Origin: Abelmoschus esculentus
Lineage: Eukaryota > Streptophyta > Magnoliopsida > Malvales > Malvaceae
NCBI GenBank assembly: GCA_035048815.1
Contig: JAUCBN010000016.1
Coordinates: 2,224,501-2,288,500, forward strand
Reading direction: 5' to 3'
DNA: 64,000 bases
Shown: piece after piece, positions 58,956-64,000 of the stretch
Layout: every line of letters begins with the position of its first letter
How positions within the stretch are numbered: the stretch's first letter is position 1
Notes under the pieces: model-generated
Told to the model about the DNA's origin: nothing
The model's input: only the letters and a program-made list of their open reading frames with translations
Database searches by the model: none
Made by a program: the position numbers and the translations under genes

Positions 58956-61765
58956 ATGAAGGTCTATTCTTTTTCACATCAGTATTTCATGTTCTTATTA
59001 TGTATTTGTTTTTTCAATTCCATTCTTTTGGTTAATACAGGCATTGCAGATTGGATTATGGTCAGTTTGGGTGTCAGGGGTTCTCTTAATTGCAATATCC
59101 CTTTATGCTACTTGGAGGTTACCGCTCTCAAACAATCCGATTTTCATCCATGGAAGTTTCAGCAACATGGAAGCTCCCAAAATTACTATTTTCACTGCTC
59201 CTACGCCGTTTACAGGTTCTTCAGGGACTAAACAGAGTCTAGCGATTCGGTCATGGCTTGCTTTGTCCCCACAAATCTCAGTCATCCTCTTTAGTCAACA
59301 TATTTCTGCTGTTGCTTTCGCCAATTCTTTTGGTTCCCGGGTTTTGGTCGAATCCGATATTGATTTCACGTAATCTTTACTTTCTTATCCACTGACTGCA
59401 TTCATTTCAATCTATTTTCTTATCTATGGTATATAGGAAGATTCAAAAATACTACTCTTTATGTTAATTTTTTAGAGTTGTCTTAATTGTTTAGGGGTGA
59501 ATTTGGACAGGTTTCTTGGGGTTCCTTTCTTTCATTCCATGGTGGCAAAGTCACGGGGATTCAAATCTGACATATATGTGTTTATGGATTCGGAATCTAT
59601 TCTTCTGCCTGACTTCGTTTCGGCCTTGAATTATACTCATAAACTTGATGATGATTGGCTCCTTTTTGCTTCTCCGAGAAATGTTTCAAATTTTCCATTC
59701 AATCTAGACAAAGATGGGAAACATTGGCTAAAAGATGGCAATAGGATAAGAATTCAAGAGGTATGTATAAGGTATAGAATCCACATTGAGATTGAAGATC
59801 TAGTGGAGGAAACTTCAGTTGACATCAGTTTCCGTTTCATCGGTTGCAGGATACACTAGGCTCGAGTTGGCTGTGGAATTGTTATGACAGTAGAATGGTG
59901 TTAGCATGGAACAATGGGGATATGCCCTTACATCATGGAGTGCTTCCTCCTTTCTTGTATGGGAAGGGAGTTTACAACCACTGGCTAATCAACGAGGCAT
60001 TGTCTAGTGGGTTAAGGTTCGTGTTTGATGCCAGTTGGTCTATCTCCAATATTGCCCTGGATGATTCGCGGTGTTGGTCTAACTGTTTAGTTAAGAGCTC
60101 CGATGTTTCAGTTATCGAAAAGGGAAGATGGGAATATGATGGCAACTCCCATCTCGCAGCAGTATATGGATCATCGTCTCTTCACGGAATTAATTATTCC
60201 ATTGTGATGGAACTATTGAACTGTGATAGTCAATACCTTCTTATTAATACTACAGAAGATTTCCTTCCTTCATATGCCTATGAAAGGAAGGGATTATGGA
60301 AAGGTAACATCCCAAAACACAGGAGATCGGAGAAACCTTTGGCTTGCATTGCTGGAACTATAAAGTCACAGAACGGGACTTTAGGTTGCTCTTTGAGAGA
60401 TCGAATAGTGCCCACAAATACCTTAAAGCTTCACTTTTCCTTAGAGTCACTTCTCTCCATCGTTGCAGACAAGAATCGGACAGTTGTGCTCACGGTCGCA
60501 GGATATAGTTATAAGGATATGTTAATGAGTTGGGTTTGCAGATTGAGGCACCTCAGAATTACAAATTTTTTGGTTTCTGCCCTTGATTCTGAAACCTATC
60601 AGTTCTCCATAATGCAGGTATTTCCTCTTATTCTTATACTTGTTTAGTTTCACCATTTTTTATTGTTTCAGCTGAGCTGACCCTTCTAGTTATTCTTAGT
60701 TTTAATTACTTGGCCATATTTCAAGCAGACAAATTATGGAACTAAATAAGAATTTATGACACGATTTATGTTTATTGCTAGAAAACCATTGGCTTAGCCT
60801 CTTCAAAAAATATTTAGACCTAATAGCATCAAATCCAAGTTCTGTAATGATGATGATTTAGTCCTTGAAATCTGCTGGGGATTCTTTCAGATCATTCCCC
60901 ACAGAAACTTTATGGGGATTTTTTCCAGCTCGTCTCTGAACGAAGGATTCTGTTTTGTGCTAGGGCCTTCCTGTCTTCAATGATCCATCAGCTCCGAGCA
61001 ATATTAGCTTTAACGACTGCCACTTTGGAACGAAGTGCTTTCAGAGAGTTACTAAGGTGAAATCCAGATTGGTTTTGGAGATTCTGAAGCTAGGATACAA
61101 TGTACTTTTGAGTGATGTGGATGTATACTGGTTTAGAAATCCTTTGCCAATGGTTTCCTCTTTTGGTCCTGCCACTCTTGCGGCTCAGTCTGATGAATAC
61201 AATGAAATAGGTGATTATTACCATCGCACTTGGCACTTTTTCTATTTCTAGTATCACATCAAAGGATTGTGAATGTATAATATCAAGAGTTTGAATGGGA
61301 AAGGCATACCAAGTTTTTTCATAGTATTGTTACCTTGCAGGTCCTATAAACTTACCAAGACGCTTGAACTCTGGCTTTTACTTTGCCCATGCCGATGCCC
61401 CCACTATTGCTGCAATGGAAAAGGTAGTGAGGCATGCTGCAACTTCTGGCCTATCTGAGCAGCCGAGTTTTTATGACACATTATGTGGTGAAGGAGGTTC
61501 CTTTCGTGAGGGTGATAATAGATGTGTGGAACCTGAGACAAATTTGACTGTTCATTTCTTGGACAGAAACCTTTTCCCAAACGGTGCATACCAGGGGCTA
61601 TGGGAGAGGGGAAATGTAAAATCAACCTGCAAGAAGCAGGGTTGTCTTGTTCTTCATAACAATTGGATTAATGGGAGAGTGAAGAAGCTGGAGAGACAAG
61701 TACTATCGGGCTTATGGGACTATGATATTGCTACAAGGATGTGCTTGAGGTGCTCTAAGAATTAA
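58956..61765 (+). CDS. RAY1: GT77 glycosyltransferase, REDUCED ARABINOSE YARIV1 type
   Basis: Six exons: 58956-58961, 59041-59369, 59511-59760, 59850-60617, 60964-61210 and 61341-61765; 674 residues. The first coding exon would be only ATG AAG, spliced to GCATTGCAG; this joins MK to ALQIGLWSVW. If wrong, translation could begin elsewhere nearby. A single membrane segment (VSGVLLIAISLYATWR) gives type II Golgi topology. Two glycosyltransferase-like halves follow: the first with RSWLALSPQISVILFS and FMDSESILLPDF, the second with VKSRLVLEILKLGYNVLLSD and the DxD motif in SDVDVYWFRNP. The end has VLHNNWINGRVKKLERQ. Arabidopsis RAY1 (AT1G70630) is linked to beta-arabinofuranose on arabinogalactan proteins and to root growth. 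Synteny with TAA1 and RPL27A supports the call. All phases agree. Confidence 0.9.
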
Positions 61766-62045
61766 TTGACTAGAAGTTTCGTAGTCTAGACGGATACTTT
61801 GGGAATTCTTGTGGAATACAACAAAAGAAAATGCCATTGTTGCTTGTTTAATGCATTGGTTTCATCAATATTTCTGTGGGGGAATATTAAACTAGAGAAG
61901 CCGGCCATAAAAAATACAATCTGGCATCCGAACGGGTTAGGCAGAAGAATCAACCTTGAATAAAGAATGGTACATCATATCCCATGCAACAGAATATAAT
62001 GCCACATCGGGATTAGGGGGCTTTTAATCCACAGCTTTGTTGAAG

Positions 62046-62669
62046 ATGTGTACTGCATTTTTCAGGTTTCTTAAGCATATGAACCAGGAATCTGGTAGCA
62101 AGAAAGATGTGCAAGGAGCTCCCATGTCAGTTGACTTCTCGCAATCAAGGAATATATATGTGAGGATAATTCATGCAGGTGGGAAAGAAGAACTGTATAA
62201 AAATGCAGTTCCTGTATCATATCTGATGAAAAAATATCCAGGGATGTGTATTGCAGGTCCCAAAGTTTTTACGAATCCTGATGAATCCCTTTTACAGCCT
62301 GGAGATCGCCTGTTGGCTGGCCAAAAGTATTACATTATCCCATCCTCTACAGCCCAGAAACTGAAGCGTAAACACCAGAAGAAGCTTCAGGTCAAAAGAG
62401 CAGCTGAAGGCAGAAAAGAAAGGCATGATGCAAAGAAGACTCGGGATATATCCGGAGAGAACTTGGACGAATCCGAGTATTCAGAAAAAGAATTATATGT
62501 TGCCAAGCCTTCCAAGGCATCTAAAGTTCCAAAGGCGAGGATGTCGAAGCCAGAGCGGAAAGGTAGAAAGATAAAGAAGCCTTTTGTACCCCCACTCCCG
62601 AAGACAGCAATGTTGCGTGAATCAGTTTGGGAGCCCAGTTTAACGTCTATACAAGAACTTTCTCCATGA
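62046..62669 (+). CDS. PADRE (DUF4228) domain protein
   Basis: 207 residues from the ATG at 62046. A splice-acceptor-like TGCATTTTTCAG ends at about 62065, so the real first codon may instead be the in-frame ATG at 62079, with a 5' UTR intron. The PADRE domain is clear: RNIYVRIIHAGGKEELYKNA, VSYLMKKYPGMCIAGPKVF, LQPGDRLLAGQKYYIIP, followed by the usual basic QKLKRKHQKK. The C-terminal half is Lys/Arg-rich and probably disordered, ending with a conserved-looking WEPSLTSIQE. DUF4228 genes are stress- and pathogen-responsive in plants; the biochemical role is unknown. It begins only about 280 bases after the RAY1 stop on the same strand. Confidence 0.85.
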   Translation: MCTAFFRFLKHMNQESGSKKDVQGAPMSVDFSQSRNIYVRIIHAGGKEELYKNAVPVSYLMKKYPGMCIAGPKVFTNPDESLLQPGDRLLAGQKYYIIPSSTAQKLKRKHQKKLQVKRAAEGRKERHDAKKTRDISGENLDESEYSEKELYVAKPSKASKVPKARMSKPERKGRKIKKPFVPPLPKTAMLRESVWEPSLTSIQELSP

Positions 62670-63383
62670 CTTGTTTCTATCTCAAGGTTCTGTTTTCCTC
62701 CCTGTTCCTCCTGTTTGAGTGACATGCTTGTTATTTTCTTCGGATGCTTGTAAGGGAAAGAATAATAACTTGAATAAATCGAGAACATTCATTTCCATTA
62801 CTGTGTTGTTCATATCATGTTTCTATGGTAGAAGACCTTTCCAAGTAGTTTCAATATTTTCCACTAACAAGAGATTTATCCTAGAGATATGCTTCTCGTG
62901 TCATGATTATTACTAGATTGGTTTGGTTCTTCTAGCAGATTGAATGCTTCTTTCTCATCCTTAAATTCGATCAAAGGTTTCCATTTCCATTATCACATTT
63001 GATTACTTTTGCACCAAAGCTATTTTGTTTGCCATGGACGATGGGTCTTGTGTTTACAAAGCTGAGGATATTCTTTGTTTTAGCTGTTGATTGCTGGCAA
63101 ACATGCCAGCATATACCAGGTTTGGTGCCGTTCTGGCATTGATCACTTTATTACCAATAGAAAACTGATTGACATTAAAAAAAGGTTTCCAACAAGTATT
63201 CCTCGAACATCTGCATGCAGTTTTTGTCCTCTCCAAATCCAAAATATTTAGTGATTTCCAGTTGAAGAAATCACATAAAATCAACACAGGCATAACAATT
63301 CCACAAAAGTACTCTGAAAACAAAGGTGTGTGATTTGAATGAATCACATACATCAAGCTGTTCGGGTTTTCTCGAATTCGTCG
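62670..63383. other. convergent spacer between PADRE and PHT2;1 genes
   Basis: Should contain both 3' UTRs. Open frames here (such as 63054-63356, minus) are in the PHT2;1 3' flank and have no recognised similarity. Confidence 0.5.
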
Positions 63384-64000
63384 TCATAAAATAAATGACA
63401 AAAGTTTGGTAAAGATCAATGTGTAGACAACCGCCAGAGAAGCACCAACTGGAATTGTCACAGCCCAGGATGTCACAATCTCTCGAACAGTTTCGGCTCG
63501 AACATTATTTAATCCTCTCGCAAAGCCAACCCCCATGACTGCTCCGACCAAAGTATGGGTTGCCGAGATTGGCAATCCCAGCTTTGAAGCACTGAGGACG
63601 ACTGAAGCCGCTGCAAACTCAGCTGCAAAACCTCTAGTTGGTGTGAGTTCGGTTATCTTCTTCCCGATTGTTGCAATCACTCTATACCCCCACATCATAA
63701 GCCCTGCTACAATTCCAAATCCTCCCCAGGCAAGAACATCGTTTGGGATAATGATCTCGGTGCTGCTGGCACCATCTTGGAGAATTGACAATGCAGCAGC
63801 TAGAGGCCCTATCGCATTCGAAACATCATTTCCTCCATGGGCGAATGACATGAAGCAAGCTGACAATACCTGCATGTACCCGAAAACCCCATAAACTATT
63901 TCCAGTTGGGTGCCTTTAGGCCCTGCAATATCCGAGAGAAGACCAAGATGTTTAATCTGAGTAGTACTCTCTTCCGGTTCCGAGCGTGATGAAGAACTGG
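63384..64000 (-). CDS. PHT2;1: plastid inorganic phosphate transporter PHT2;1, C-terminal part
   Basis: The frame is open from the stop at 63384-63386 to the window end, so the N-terminal part and start lie outside. The visible 205 or so residues cover a hydrophilic loop (SEPEESTTQIKHLG), then KGTQLEIVYGVFGYMQ, the PHO-4 family signature SFAHGGNDVSNAIGPLAAAL, GFGIVAGLMMWGYRVIATIG and the second repeat signature SKLGLPISATHTLVGAVMGV, ending FTKLLSFIL. PHT2;1 is a low-affinity H+ (or Na+)-coupled phosphate carrier of the chloroplast inner envelope. No introns are seen in this section. Arabidopsis PHT2;1 (AT3G26570) is close to DTX29 and ARO4, matching this window. Confidence 0.95.
   Translation of the reverse strand, partial: SSSSRSEPEESTTQIKHLGLLSDIAGPKGTQLEIVYGVFGYMQVLSACFMSFAHGGNDVSNAIGPLAAALSILQDGASSTEIIIPNDVLAWGGFGIVAGLMMWGYRVIATIGKKITELTPTRGFAAEFAAASVVLSASKLGLPISATHTLVGAVMGVGFARGLNNVRAETVREIVTSWAVTIPVGASLAVVYTLIFTKLLSFIL

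Noticed and set aside
1..64000. CRISPR arrays, operons, bacterial regulatory sites, rRNA genes
   Set aside because: No regularly spaced direct repeats, no polycistronic layout and no rRNA sequence; the window is plant nuclear DNA.

Overview
This is eukaryotic plant nuclear DNA. It is AT-rich, its genes are split by short AT-rich GT-AG introns, and it is littered with small foldback transposons. The protein set fits a eudicot, most likely a rosid/malvid of the cotton-cacao type, but species cannot be fixed from sequence alone. Eleven protein-coding genes look intact or nearly so. One more carries a late frameshift, one receptor kinase is a clear pseudogene, and one phosphate transporter is cut by the window end.

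Layout: 1-6594 is intergenic with a nested foldback transposon. 6595-9614 (+) is a neprosin/DUF239 protein. 11299-13074 (-) is a P-class PPR protein of the AT1G60770 type. 14854-17796 (+) is a TAA1-like tryptophan aminotransferase with a frameshift in its last exon. 19325-22976 (-) is the AP-1 clathrin adaptor mu subunit. 23957-26552 (-) is a decayed LysM receptor kinase. 27619-30100 (-) is the meiotic protein PHS1. 32449-32781 (+) is a SIAMESE-related CDK inhibitor. 37206-39056 (-) is an intronless ARMADILLO REPEAT ONLY protein. 42912-56318 (+) holds three tandem DTX29-type MATE transporters with identical eight-exon structure. 57723-58163 (-) is ribosomal protein L27a. 58956-61765 (+) is the RAY1 GT77 glycosyltransferase. 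62046-62669 (+) is a PADRE/DUF4228 protein. 63384-64000 (-) is the C-terminal part of a PHT2;1 plastid phosphate transporter.

The gene order is informative. From memory of Arabidopsis, these genes match four small neighbourhoods: AT1G60770/60780, AT1G70550/70560/70600/70630, AT1G10690/10710 and AT3G26570/26590/26600. The window therefore looks like one less-fractionated ancestral block whose copies were split among several Arabidopsis segments. The genes are unrelated housekeeping, hormone, meiosis, cell-cycle, transport and wall-glycan functions; no operon-like or cluster pathway is evident beyond the MATE tandem array.

The most interesting non-genic content is a set of foldback elements with exact or near-exact 9-bp target duplications (Mutator-like). 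Two of them carry telomere-like TTTAGGG cores, and two cases show nested insertion, one of an element into another of its own family. No tRNA, rRNA or CRISPR array was recognised, and no wholly new biological system could be supported.
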